Shown: piece after piece, positions 1-7,829 of the stretch
Numbering within the stretch: the stretch's first letter is position 1
Layout: each line of letters starts with the position of its first letter
Origin: a virus
IMG/VR virus record: IMGVR_UViG_3300011113_000805
Span: 1 to 64,000 of that record
DNA length: 64,000 bases
Strand: one strand, 5' to 3'
Translations under genes and position numbers: made by a program
Notes under the pieces: model-generated
What the model was told of the DNA's origin: nothing
What the model saw: only the letters and a program-made list of their open reading frames with translations
The model's database searches: none

Positions 1-818
1 AGCAAGAGAGATCCATTCACGTGGAGACCTGCTGGGATGGAGGTGATGCCTGAGTAGGTGAGGTCGAGATCACCCTTCACGATCCTCTGATCTTTAGGTA
101 AGCGCTTTAGACGTTTGAGAATCATTATCGGGTCCCACTTCCCAGTTTCGAAATCGCCCATTGCCGAGCGACGGAGAGCCGACTGCTGCACGGGTCGGCC
201 CTCTCTGGCACTGACATCAGGACGATCAAGGGGTGTGAGAAGAGCTGCTCTGTCAACGGGTGTCCAGGATTTAGAATCAACCCGCTTCCACGCCATTGGG
301 ACCGCGGTCGTTGGGTCGTAAACGACGGCGACCCTACCATCATTCCTGCCCGTAAAGACGATACCCTTTACTTCGTACTGAAGTGATTCATAGACTTCCA
401 AAGCGGAATCAGAAGTGAATCTACCTGTCGGCACACTCACAGAGCGCAACGCCTCGATGACATCTTCATTGTACCCAGCTTCCTCTGCCTGTTCAGCAGG
501 TGTGAGCTGTTTCTTGTAGACTTTCAGCGCAACATCAGGGTCAAAAATAATGTACCCGTAGAGATTCACTTTCAGTTTGATGATGTGCGAACCGTAGTCA
601 CCCTTTTCCGTCTTCGTGCCCTCGAGGTCGTAGACAGTGTAGAGGCCCTTCCCGTACAATGCACCGGCACCGGCACCCGGTGTGAACTTGTCCTGCAGCA
701 GAGCGTCGATGAGAGCCTGTGGGTCAGCTCCTGTTCCATGGTAGACGACAGCCTGGGCGCCGTAGACTTCTTCCAGGAGCAGGGTTTCACGAATGAGAGA
801 ACGGAGGAGATGTGTCAT
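1..818 (-). CDS. ART-like/LRR protein, second tandem copy (3' end off window)
   Basis: This frame is open from an ATG at 818 to the left edge, so the gene is truncated by the window (272 codons visible). It is a close paralogue of the gene at 815-1996: the same N-terminal tag (LLRSLIRETLLLEEV), the same VVYHGTG and YGKGLYTVYDL segments, and the same central region ending in KDQRIVKGDL, followed by the start of leucine-rich repeats (ITSIPAGLHV). The ATG overlaps the TGA of the upstream copy (ATGA), so the two are translationally coupled. The H (YHGTG) and Y (GKGLY) signatures resemble the PARP/ART fold, suggesting an ADP-ribosyltransferase-like effector. That function is inferred from motif and not proven. 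The tag suggests virion packaging. Confidence 0.8.
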   Translation of the reverse strand, partial: MTHLLRSLIRETLLLEEVYGAQAVVYHGTGADPQALIDALLQDKFTPGAGAGALYGKGLYTVYDLEGTKTEKGDYGSHIIKLKVNLYGYIIFDPDVALKVYKKQLTPAEQAEEAGYNEDVIEALRSVSVPTGRFTSDSALEVYESLQYEVKGIVFTGRNDGRVAVVYDPTTAVPMAWKRVDSKSWTPVDRAALLTPLDRPDVSAREGRPVQQSALRRSAMGDFETGKWDPIMILKRLKRLPKDQRIVKGDLDLTYSGITSIPAGLHVNGSLL

Positions 819-1996
819 TTTAGTTTATCCTTGAGGTGCTGAGGGACACCTGCCCAGTAATCACTATCGAAATAGTAGATTTTACTACCCACCTGGAGGT
901 CTGCTGGGAGGGAGGTGATGTCTGTGTTCCGGAGCATGAGACTGCCACCTACCTCGAGACCTGCCGGAAGGGAGGTGATACCTGTGAAGCTGAGGCCAAG
1001 ATTGCCGCCCACCTTGAGACCTGCTGGGAGCTCCTCGAGGTCTCTGTTGAAGTCGAGGTAGAGACTACCCTTCACATTGAGGCCTGTTGGAAGGGAGGTG
1101 ATGCTTGTGCGGTTGAGGTAGAGATCACCGTCCACCTTGAGACTTAATGGGAGCTCCTTGAGGCTTCTGTTGTCGGAGAGCCAGAGATCACCCTTCACAT
1201 GGAGACCTGTTGGGAGAGCGGTAATGTCCTTGTCGATGAGGGCGAGATCGCCCTTCACGATCCTCTGGTCTTTAGGCAGGCGCCATAGATGTTTGAGACT
1301 CATTATCGGGTCCCACTTCCCAGCTTCGAAGTCACCCATTGCCGAGCGACGAAGAGCCGACTGCTGAACGGGTCGACCCTCTCTATCACTGACATCAGGA
1401 CGGTCAAGGGGTGCAAGAAGAGCTGCCCTGTCAACAGGTGTCCAGGATTTGGTACCAACCTGCTTCCACGCCATTGGGACCGCTGTCGTTGGGTCGTAAA
1501 CGACCGCGACCCTGCCGTCGCGACTACCCGTGAAGACGATACCCTTTACTTCGTACTGAAGTGATCTATGGGCTTTCAAAGCGGAATCAGAAGTGAATTT
1601 GTCCGTTGGCACTTTCACAGAGCGCAACACCTTAATGACATCTTCATTGTACCCAACTTCCTCTGCCTGTTCAGCAGGTGTGAGCTGTTTCTTGTAAACT
1701 TTCAGCGCAATGTCAGGGTCAAAGATGATGTACCCATAGAGATTCACTTTCAGTTTGATGATGTACTTGCCATAGGTACCCCTTTCCGTGAGCGTGTCAT
1801 TGAGGTCATAGACGGTGTAGAGGCCCTTTCCGTACATTGCACCGGAACCGACACCTGGCATGAACTTGTCCTTCAGCAGAGCGTCGATGATAGTCTGAGG
1901 GTTAGCTCCTGTTCCGTGGTAGACAACAGCCTGAGCGCCGTAGACCTCTTCCAGGAGTAGGGTTTCACGAATGAGAGAACGGAGGAGATGTGTCAT
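815..1996 (-). CDS. ART-like protein with leucine-rich repeats
   Basis: About 393 aa. The N-terminal ~20 residues carry the amphipathic tag (LLRSLIRETLLLEEV). Residues ~22-170 contain VVYHGTG and YGKGLYTVYDL, resembling the His and Tyr motifs of PARP/ART toxins, plus LQYEVKGIVFTG as a possible Glu site. Residues ~250-390 are 20-22-residue leucine-rich repeats of the form ITSLPxGLxVxGxLxL, a protein-binding solenoid with LPxGL spacing like that of bacterial effectors. The longer frame begins at 2011 (MTKNK), but the paralogue at 818 starts at the equivalent MTHLL and a TATAAT sits over the 2011 ATG, so 1996 is preferred. Role: possibly a packaged host-modifying enzyme analogous to T4 Alt (inference). 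Confidence 0.75.
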   Translation of the reverse strand: MTHLLRSLIRETLLLEEVYGAQAVVYHGTGANPQTIIDALLKDKFMPGVGSGAMYGKGLYTVYDLNDTLTERGTYGKYIIKLKVNLYGYIIFDPDIALKVYKKQLTPAEQAEEVGYNEDVIKVLRSVKVPTDKFTSDSALKAHRSLQYEVKGIVFTGSRDGRVAVVYDPTTAVPMAWKQVGTKSWTPVDRAALLAPLDRPDVSDREGRPVQQSALRRSAMGDFEAGKWDPIMSLKHLWRLPKDQRIVKGDLALIDKDITALPTGLHVKGDLWLSDNRSLKELPLSLKVDGDLYLNRTSITSLPTGLNVKGSLYLDFNRDLEELPAGLKVGGNLGLSFTGITSLPAGLEVGGSLMLRNTDITSLPADLQVGSKIYYFDSDYWAGVPQHLKDKLK

Positions 1997-2009
1997 TTTA
2001 TTTTTAGTC

Positions 2010-2029
2010 ATTATAAGCAGCTTTATAAT
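2010..2029 (-). promoter_or_regulatory. TATAAT-containing inverted repeat upstream of ART-LRR genes
   Basis: ATTATAA / TTATAAT form a 7-bp inverted repeat with a 6-nt loop. The right arm contains a perfect TATAAT (2010-2015, minus strand) about 13 nt before the ATG at 1996. No good -35 box lies 17 bp away. It could be a -10 element, an operator, or a weak terminator of the gene at 2069-3766. Confidence 0.35.
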
Positions 2030-2068
2030 AAAATTGCTAAGCTCTTTTGATTAATCAGCGGATTTTAT

Positions 2069-3766
2069 TTACCACCACCCTGGGATATTTCTTCCAAACA
2101 TCTTGGTGGCCCGGCAGGCCCAGTAGCTAGCTGAGAGTTTGTTCTTGTTTTGTGAGCAACGATGACGGTTACCAAAAGACTTGCGACGCTTCCTGTGTGA
2201 CTCTGAGTCACCCATTGCATCAGGAGCTCCGGATCCGAATGATATCCTCTTTACCTTTCCAGTATCCGGATCGCGAACATAGACGTGTGCCCGCCCGCCG
2301 GAACGCTTTGCACCTTTGGCACCAAGTGTTACTTCACGACCCTTGTACTTTGCCTCTGGTAGAAAATTATTTTCAGCACCCTCGTTCATCTTATTGAAGT
2401 TCCCAATAAATTTTCCCTTATTTCTGGGGATAAACACTTCATAATGATCCTTCGAAGTTCGAGCCATAGCTTCAGGTCTCTTCATGTTGCCCAGGTTTTT
2501 AGATTGCCAATCAAACTCATCAGGACGCAATCTACCAAAAACATACTTTCGAAGGGAGTCAGCATCAACCAAATACCACCCATTTCCTCTATCTACTTCC
2601 ATGGCACCTGGCACATCACTTATTCTTGTATAAAGAAGACCAACATATCGTGATTTCCTTAATTTTAGACTTGGCTCTTTTCCTTTTGCCCTTTTCATTG
2701 CACGATACCTGCTAGTACCATCAGAATCTACAACACCTGCATCATTTGTGGATGTAACAAGAAAAGGTTCAAAATAGGGAGCAATAAATGCCCAAACACC
2801 AAAGCGTTCTGGCGCCGAATCATTGGTTTGTTTTACGGCTGAAAATCCTCCAAGTCTTGAAAGAATAATGCCTGGCCCGCCGGTATAAGGCTTCTTGTCA
2901 GCACCTTCGTTTATCTCATTGTCATCCCACATTGGAAAGTCAAGGGGCACCCTCATTCCTTCATAGAGAGCCCACTCACCAATATCAGATTCTAGGATAT
3001 CTTGTTCGGATTCCGTTGGAATATACCCACCCTCGCGATAGAGAGCCTTAGCCTCTCGAAAGAGATCAAAAAACTCCGGTGTGCCTGGTCTCCATACAGG
3101 ATCCTCCAGACTTATCCCACGGCTAACATGGTATAGTAAACCCTCAGAGAGCCCAACCTGTGACACAGGATGTTTCCTAGTTGTTCCGGAAGCGCTTGTT
3201 AATATGTTTCCATTCTTGGATTTGTTTGTTATTCTCATGAAATTCTCATTACTTCCTTGTAACACTGACCTAAGATTGGCAGGCAAGGAAGAGGTATCAC
3301 CACGAAGTGACGCGATAGCTTCCCTTATCTTGGGAATATGCTTCTTCATCTCTTCGTTTTTCTCGGCCCTTTTCAAAATAGACTCAATAAGTTCCTTGTT
3401 CTCATCAAGCGCAATCTTAAGGAGCTTGATTGCCTCAACAATTTTTGGACCATACTTTACTGTAGTGCCGGCTGCTTTAGGAAATGTTTTCGTTGCCCAA
3501 ACAGCAAGCTTCCCACCTTTACCCACAATGTCACCGATGGCTGGAATGGCAGATATTAATGACAATGCCGCAAGAAGCCATTCACCTTTTTTGGCATAGA
3601 GCAATGCATTAATTGCATCAAAGTATTCACCAACTCCAGGAATAAGACCTGCGATGTCCAGCATAACATTGAGAACTGATGTTCCACCCTTCTCCTCGCG
3701 CAGCCGACGCCTGCTATGGCGTGCCAAGGTGTTCTGTTTCAAGATATTGTGCATTCGAACTTGCAT
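2069..3766 (-). CDS. Pre-toxin-like virion protein (565 aa)
   Basis: Residues ~30-85 (LDIAGLIPGVGEYFDAINAL, then a hydrophobic stretch ending IPAIGDIVGKGGK) closely resemble the hydrophobic pre-toxin segment of polymorphic toxins, which often precedes a C-terminal toxin domain. The N terminus holds RRRLREEKGG, a variant of the tag seen in neighbouring genes. The middle is unrecognised, with LLYHVSRGISL and YEVFIPRNKGKF segments. The C-terminal ~90 residues are basic with Cys/Trp/His (KRRKSFGNRHRC, ASYWACR), like a small zinc-binding or nucleic-acid-binding module that I recall from phage virion proteins. ATG at 3766, 12 bp after the upstream stop. Function unknown; a packaged effector or internal head protein is plausible. 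Confidence 0.7.
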   Translation of the reverse strand: MQVRMHNILKQNTLARHSRRRLREEKGGTSVLNVMLDIAGLIPGVGEYFDAINALLYAKKGEWLLAALSLISAIPAIGDIVGKGGKLAVWATKTFPKAAGTTVKYGPKIVEAIKLLKIALDENKELIESILKRAEKNEEMKKHIPKIREAIASLRGDTSSLPANLRSVLQGSNENFMRITNKSKNGNILTSASGTTRKHPVSQVGLSEGLLYHVSRGISLEDPVWRPGTPEFFDLFREAKALYREGGYIPTESEQDILESDIGEWALYEGMRVPLDFPMWDDNEINEGADKKPYTGGPGIILSRLGGFSAVKQTNDSAPERFGVWAFIAPYFEPFLVTSTNDAGVVDSDGTSRYRAMKRAKGKEPSLKLRKSRYVGLLYTRISDVPGAMEVDRGNGWYLVDADSLRKYVFGRLRPDEFDWQSKNLGNMKRPEAMARTSKDHYEVFIPRNKGKFIGNFNKMNEGAENNFLPEAKYKGREVTLGAKGAKRSGGRAHVYVRDPDTGKVKRISFGSGAPDAMGDSESHRKRRKSFGNRHRCSQNKNKLSASYWACRATKMFGRNIPGWW

Positions 3767-3778
3767 AAGATACCTTTG

Positions 3779-4546
3779 TCACTTTTTGGTGGATTTCTTG
3801 GTATTGGGCATACCAGTGGCAACGATATGTGCGGCCTGTGCGGCGGCGTAGGGCTCATCAGCCCAACTGAATGCACCTGACTTCACGGCCTTCTTGGTGG
3901 ATCCACCGCTCTTCTTAAGGGCATCCAAGGATCCCTTTGAGGCAGCATATTGCTTACCGGCATACTTTTTCTTCTTTATGCCGGCCTCGGACATTGCTCC
4001 GGATCTATTGTACTCATAAGTAAGATAATCGGCAATAACATCAATCATCTCATCAACAACGGCAATCTTCTCCTGAACCCATTCAGGAAGATCATCGGCA
4101 TCACCCACCATGTCATGCAATTGCTGCGCCTTTGAGGAGATGGAGAAGAGGTTGGATTTAATCATGCCTGCCTCCTCATGCGGATTCGAATCTTCAAATG
4201 AAAGACCGTTACCAGAGCTTACGGGATGGTACTGCATCAGTGCCTGCTGCTCCATTTCCTCACATGCGCATTCGTGAATGATTTGCCTGATCTTGGAAAG
4301 TGTCTTTGATTCAGTGATTCCAGTTCGAAATCCTGGCGCTAGCACCTTTCGACGAATGATGTCTGCATTCTTGAGAATGTTAGCGGCATCATCAACCGAG
4401 AGACCAAACTCTATGATAAGGTCACCAATCGTGAGGTTCTCAATCAGGGCCAATGAGTCCTCAGGCAAGAGTTGACCGTTATAACTTCCATGAAGTGTCT
4501 CAATAATTGAAGCCAAGGTATCAACTTTTTTCTTATCAAATGACAT
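3779..4546 (-). CDS. Conserved phage protein of unknown function (255 aa)
   Basis: ATG at 4546 is preceded by GGGAGAGCTAA, a good ribosome site. Residues ~125-180 (EEAGMIKSNLFSI through DDLPEWVQEKI) have the pattern of a helical segment I recall from many large-phage virion proteins, where a hydrophobic helix is followed by 'LPEWVQxKI'. The C terminus is basic and Lys-rich (KKKKYAGKQYA, NTKKSTKK), suggesting DNA or scaffold contact. No enzyme motif is visible. It lies directly upstream of the pre-toxin-like gene and diverges from the Dps-like gene with only 27 bp between starts. Confidence 0.7.
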   Translation of the reverse strand: MSFDKKKVDTLASIIETLHGSYNGQLLPEDSLALIENLTIGDLIIEFGLSVDDAANILKNADIIRRKVLAPGFRTGITESKTLSKIRQIIHECACEEMEQQALMQYHPVSSGNGLSFEDSNPHEEAGMIKSNLFSISSKAQQLHDMVGDADDLPEWVQEKIAVVDEMIDVIADYLTYEYNRSGAMSEAGIKKKKYAGKQYAASKGSLDALKKSGGSTKKAVKSGAFSWADEPYAAAQAAHIVATGMPNTKKSTKK

Positions 4547-4567
4547 TTAGCTCTCCCAGGTTATAAC
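4540..4567 (+). promoter_or_regulatory. Sigma70-like promoter for the Dps-like gene
   Basis: -35 ATGACA (4540-4545), 16-bp spacer, -10 TATAAC (4562-4567). The predicted +1 falls at or within a base or two of the ATG at 4574, so the transcript would be leaderless or nearly so. This agrees with the lack of a Shine-Dalgarno sequence at usual spacing. Confidence 0.55.
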
Positions 4568-4573
4568 TATACA

Positions 4574-5044
4574 ATGCACAGCCATTCTGACTACATTATT
4601 GCTTACATTGCTTTCGTTAGAGCAGCTTACAGCTGGTTTCACGCAGCACACCATGTCACCAGCGGAGCAGCATTTGCCGGTGATCATGAGCTCTATTCTG
4701 AAATTTACAACGATTACCTGCAGGTACTTGATGGAATCATAGAAAAGTCCGTCGGAAGCTGTGGCATTGAGACGGTTGCCGCTCCAATTCCTTCACTAGA
4801 GCTTTCTATCGCTGTATTGAAGGGGTATCCAAGTCCCGAATCAATGACATCACTAGCGATTGCTGGTGCGGCACTTCAACTTGAGCAAGACTATCTTCAG
4901 GCAACCGACGAGCTCTTTCGAACACTAGAGCAGATGGGAAGCCTTCCTTTAGGGCTTAATGATTTCTTGGCGGCCTCGGCAAACAAGCATGATACATTTG
5001 TGTACAAGCTAACTCAAAGAGTAAAGTCAGAAGTTCAGGACTGA
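4574..5044 (+). CDS. Dps/ferritin-like protein
   Basis: 156 aa on the plus strand, one of three genes in this orientation. Residues ~20-55 match the ferroxidase spacing of Dps: His, 11 residues, His (GDHEL), then Asp at +15 and Glu at +19 (VLDGIIE). One usual acidic ligand four residues after the second His is Ser here. A Trp precedes the first His as in Dps (HW). Family role: iron oxidation/storage and protection of DNA from peroxide. No Shine-Dalgarno is seen; the mRNA may be leaderless (see promoter). Its 3' end overlaps the convergent gene by 10 bp. The fold call is good; activity is inferred. Confidence 0.65.
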   Translation: MHSHSDYIIAYIAFVRAAYSWFHAAHHVTSGAAFAGDHELYSEIYNDYLQVLDGIIEKSVGSCGIETVAAPIPSLELSIAVLKGYPSPESMTSLAIAGAALQLEQDYLQATDELFRTLEQMGSLPLGLNDFLAASANKHDTFVYKLTQRVKSEVQD

Positions 5045-5460
5045 GACTTCCTTTTTGTTCCCATAAGCCTGTCTATAATGGGATAGACAATATCAAAATT
5101 AGACTGTGGATTTCTAAAGTGATGTTCCCTGTGGTGATCGGCAATGGAACCGCTAGCGCCTTCATGTGATCTACGGTGGCGCCACGAATACAGAAGGACA
5201 TAGGAAATCGCGCCAAGACCCATTGCCGGTATCGCAAAGACAAGAAGTGCTAATGCAAGAAACAATATTGCATTCCATCCTGGAGAGAATAGAAAACCAC
5301 CCGGGTCACGAGGCTTTTTGTGATGATACCTGTGCTGCAAGTATAGTGATCTGAAGTGAGGCCAAAGACCTAGCTTACCATGCAGCACCCATCGATGGGT
5401 AGAGTAAAAGCCGGCAGCAAGAAGAGCATGGCCTAAGAAAAAATATAAAAGATGGAACAT
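5035..5460 (-). CDS. Fatty acid hydroxylase / sterol-desaturase-like membrane protein
   Basis: 141 aa with three His clusters typical of the di-iron fatty acid hydroxylase superfamily: HRWVLH (~22-27), HRYHH (~43-47) and HHREHH (~110-115). Hydrophobic segments lie at ~1-20, ~65-85 and ~80-95, so it is an integral membrane protein. It is short for the family but has all the His boxes. Such enzymes hydroxylate lipid acyl chains or carotenoids; the substrate here is unknown. ATG at 5460 follows AGGAGAGTGC. It lies 30 bp downstream of glmS and is probably co-transcribed. An auxiliary metabolic gene that could alter host membrane lipids. Confidence 0.7.
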   Translation of the reverse strand: MFHLLYFFLGHALLAAGFYSTHRWVLHGKLGLWPHFRSLYLQHRYHHKKPRDPGGFLFSPGWNAILFLALALLVFAIPAMGLGAISYVLLYSWRHRRSHEGASGSIADHHREHHFRNPQSNFDIVYPIIDRLMGTKRKSQS

Positions 5461-5490
5461 GCACTCTCCTGTAGGTACATATTACATGTT

Positions 5491-7308
5491 TCACTCAACG
5501 GTAACAGATTTTGCAAGATTTCTTGGCCTATCGATATCCTTGCCAAGAATTCTTGCTGTCTCATATGCAATAAGCTGAAGTGGAACAACAGTAACTAGAG
5601 GTGTGATGAGATGATGAGCCAGGTGTGGAACCTTGATAATATGATCAGCAATGCCTGCTAATGTCCCATCACTAGAATCCGTGACAATGATAATTTTGGC
5701 ACCTCTTGCCTTTGCCTCAATGATATTGGAGAGTGTTTTCTCGAACCAGCGATCCTGTGGGATTACAGCGACAACAGGTGTCTCACAGTCTATCAAAGAG
5801 ATGGGACCATGTTTCATCTCCCCTGCAGGATATCCAAATGATGGAATGTAAGATACCTCCTTGAGTTTAAGCGCCCCTTCACATGCAACAGGGGCCGAGA
5901 CACCTCTGCCAATAAAGAAAACTTGTCGGGCACATGATATCACCTTAGCGACATCAAGGGTCCTGTAATAATCATCACTTGAGAACCACTCTTGCAATAA
6001 GAATGGTGTCTGCAGTAATGAGCTTGCAAGGTGTGATCGCTGTTCATAAGAAAGCCCTCGAGACTTGCCAAAGTATAGTGACATTAGTACTAGGGCGGTG
6101 ACTTGTGATGTGAACGCCTTTGTGGAGGCAACAGACATTTCAGGTCCTGAGTGGATATAGATGCCATTCCCACATTCACGAGCGATAGTGGATCCTACGG
6201 AATTAACTATGCCGGTCGTTAGGGCCCCACGCTCGCGAGCCATTCTCATTGCATGAATTGTATCAGCAGTTTCACCAGATTGTGTAACACCCACAAAGAG
6301 ATCGCAAAGATCTATTTGTGGTGTTCGATATCGAAGTTCGGAGGCAATCTCAGCAGATGCCCTAAGACCGGCAAGTTCCTCTAAAGCATGAACACCTACC
6401 TGTGAAGCATAGTGCGATGTTCCACAAGAAACAAGGCTAACATGGTTAAGACTTGCAATCTGCGCTGGTGTTAAGGAAATGCCGCCAAGTTTCGCTCCAT
6501 CATGCACAATCCTTCCTGCAAGGCACCTCTCCATAGAGACAGGCTGTTCCCAAATCTCCTTCAGCATAAAGTGAGGAAATTCACCCATCTCACCAAGGCT
6601 TGATGTGTCAGGGACTGTCTCAGCATGCCTCTCAACCCGACCAGCAGGAATAAAAACCTCGTATCGATCTGGCCAGATAGAGGCGATATCACCGTCCTCG
6701 AGGTAGACGATATCACGTGTGTACTGAGATATTGCGGATGGATCACTTGCAATAAATGATTCATCCTTTCCAATCCCAATAATGAGCGGTGAGCCATTTC
6801 TTGCTAGCAATAACTGCTCGCTTCCCTGCATTGCAACTGCAATGCCCCAGGTACCTCGAAGCCTCATGACTGCCTGTCTAAATGCTTCCAGAGGAGAGGC
6901 ATCACGAAGATAGTGCCTGATAAGGTGAGGAATCACCTCGGTATCAGTCTCGGAAAGAAACTTTATGCCGATTGCTTCAAGTTCATTCCGGAGAGTGGAA
7001 TAGTTCTCGATAATGCCATTGTGAACAACAGCAATTTTTTGCTTGATATCAAAGTGAGGATGTGTATTAGGAATTGTCACACCACCATGTGTTGCCCACC
7101 GTGTATGGCCAATCCCTGTTCTTCCCTTACGAGCAGGAAGTTCTGCGAGATTTTTCACCTGTCCTAATGCCTTGCTATGATGAATCTTTTCACCAGAAAC
7201 AATGGCGATTCCGGCACTGTCATACCCACGATACTCCAGTCTTCGAAGGCCCTCGAGAAGAATGGGTGATGCCTGCTTTTTGCCTGTGTAACCTACAATT
7301 CCGCACAT
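5491..7308 (-). CDS. glmS: Glutamine-fructose-6-phosphate aminotransferase
   Basis: 605 aa, close to the usual ~609. The start is set at 7308 because the protein must begin MCGIVGY: Cys1, after Met removal, is the glutaminase nucleophile. A GAGGATAATC ribosome site precedes it, and the longer in-frame extension is rejected. Order: class II amidotransferase domain (RGYDSAGIAI, GHTRWATHG, NGIIENY, ETDTEVI), then two SIS domains (SCGTSHYAS, TQSGETADT, GRGVSAPVACEGALKLKE), ending NLAKSVTVE. It makes glucosamine-6-phosphate from fructose-6-phosphate and glutamine, the first step to UDP-GlcNAc. Full-length and apparently intact; unusual in a phage. The product may feed sugar modification of DNA or surface polymers. 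Confidence 0.95.
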   Translation of the reverse strand: MCGIVGYTGKKQASPILLEGLRRLEYRGYDSAGIAIVSGEKIHHSKALGQVKNLAELPARKGRTGIGHTRWATHGGVTIPNTHPHFDIKQKIAVVHNGIIENYSTLRNELEAIGIKFLSETDTEVIPHLIRHYLRDASPLEAFRQAVMRLRGTWGIAVAMQGSEQLLLARNGSPLIIGIGKDESFIASDPSAISQYTRDIVYLEDGDIASIWPDRYEVFIPAGRVERHAETVPDTSSLGEMGEFPHFMLKEIWEQPVSMERCLAGRIVHDGAKLGGISLTPAQIASLNHVSLVSCGTSHYASQVGVHALEELAGLRASAEIASELRYRTPQIDLCDLFVGVTQSGETADTIHAMRMARERGALTTGIVNSVGSTIARECGNGIYIHSGPEMSVASTKAFTSQVTALVLMSLYFGKSRGLSYEQRSHLASSLLQTPFLLQEWFSSDDYYRTLDVAKVISCARQVFFIGRGVSAPVACEGALKLKEVSYIPSFGYPAGEMKHGPISLIDCETPVVAVIPQDRWFEKTLSNIIEAKARGAKIIIVTDSSDGTLAGIADHIIKVPHLAHHLITPLVTVVPLQLIAYETARILGKDIDRPRNLAKSVTVE

Positions 7309-7339
7309 GATGTGATTATCCTCGCTTTGATTTGTTTGT

Positions 7340-7384
7340 TCAATTAAATAACAAATGCCCAGGTTGAATATCCAACCTGGGCAT
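7340..7384 (-). terminator. Rho-independent terminator after the GapR-like gene
   Basis: A perfect 12-bp stem (7355-7366 / 7373-7384, ATGCCCAGGTTG pairing with its complement) with a 6-nt loop, followed on the minus strand by TTTGTTATTTAATT. It sits 18 bp after the stop at 7403 and upstream of glmS. Confidence 0.75.
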
Positions 7385-7402
7385 GTCTGTTGCAAATTTT
7401 AC

Positions 7403-7630
7403 TTAAACGACAATTCCATCAATCTCATCGATATAGCTGTCACACTCAGGTTCCGAATCACCCAGACGAGACTTGATCTTTACGATTCGAATTGCCGCCT
7501 TGAGAGCCTTGATGTCGATCTTGTCCTCGTACTCCTCCATTAGAGCCTTTCGATCCTCCGACAGGAGTCGCATCTCCCCCTCGAGATGGGTAAGCTTCTC
7601 GATAAACTCTTTCACTACTGACTGGGACAT
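7403..7630 (-). CDS. GapR/DUF2312-like small DNA-binding protein
   Basis: 75 aa. The start at 7630 (MSQSVVKEF) is chosen because GAGGAATCAAAAA precedes it; the upstream in-frame extension has no ribosome site and overlaps another gene. The sequence is a coiled coil (FIEKLTHLEGEMRLLSEDRK) followed by a KALKAAIRIVK segment, the layout of the GapR/DUF2312 family, nucleoid-associated proteins that bind AT-rich over-twisted DNA. The match was judged by eye and is moderate. It is the last gene of the sigma-factor operon and is followed by a strong terminator. Confidence 0.6.
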   Translation of the reverse strand: MSQSVVKEFIEKLTHLEGEMRLLSEDRKALMEEYEDKIDIKALKAAIRIVKIKSRLGDSEPECDSYIDEIDGIVV

Positions 7631-7826
7631 TTTTTGATTCCTCGTTTGTACTAATGATAACCCTGGGAACGCTGGGGAAGAGTGCTTCAATCTCTTCCTC
7701 AGGTGGAGGTCCAATACCCCTCCTGACAAGGTAAGCCAGGAGCTCTTCCCTGCTTTGCAAGCCGTGAAAGCCTACAAAATTCTCAAGCTTGATATGACGA
7801 CGCTCTGAAAAATTATGCCAATCCAT
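7458..7826 (-). CDS. Small protein whose frame runs on into the GapR-like gene
   Basis: ATG at 7826, four bases after the stop of the upstream gene (TAATTGATG). The first ~62 residues (LENFVGFHGL, LLAYLVRRGIGP, EEEIEALF) look like genuine protein. After the A-run at ~7631-7636 the composition collapses to Ser/Gly/Arg-rich sequence read out of frame across the GapR-like gene, giving a ~170-bp overlap. A -1 shift at A_AAA_AAT would reach TAG four codons later, suggesting either a lost stop or an indel in the A-run. Function unknown. Confidence 0.45.
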   Translation of the reverse strand: MDWHNFSERRHIKLENFVGFHGLQSREELLAYLVRRGIGPPPEEEIEALFPSVPRVIISTNEESKNVPVSSERVYREAYPSRGGDATPVGGSKGSNGGVRGQDRHQGSQGGNSNRKDQVSSG

Positions 7827-7829
7827 CAA

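Noticed and set aside
815-1300. DNA-level tandem repeats (~63 bp) as a possible repeat array or CRISPR-like locus
   Set aside because: The repeats are in frame and encode 20-22-residue leucine-rich repeats with varying sequence; there are no conserved direct repeats with unique spacers.
836-1960. Several plus-strand ORFs across the LRR genes
   Set aside because: They are antisense shadows of the repeat-encoding minus-strand genes, with repetitive His/Glu-rich composition created by the LRR repeats.
7309-7350. TTGAAC-17-GATAAT upstream of glmS as a promoter
   Set aside because: The -10 would overlap the GAGGATAATC ribosome site and put +1 at the ATG of a gene that has a clear Shine-Dalgarno. 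More likely chance.
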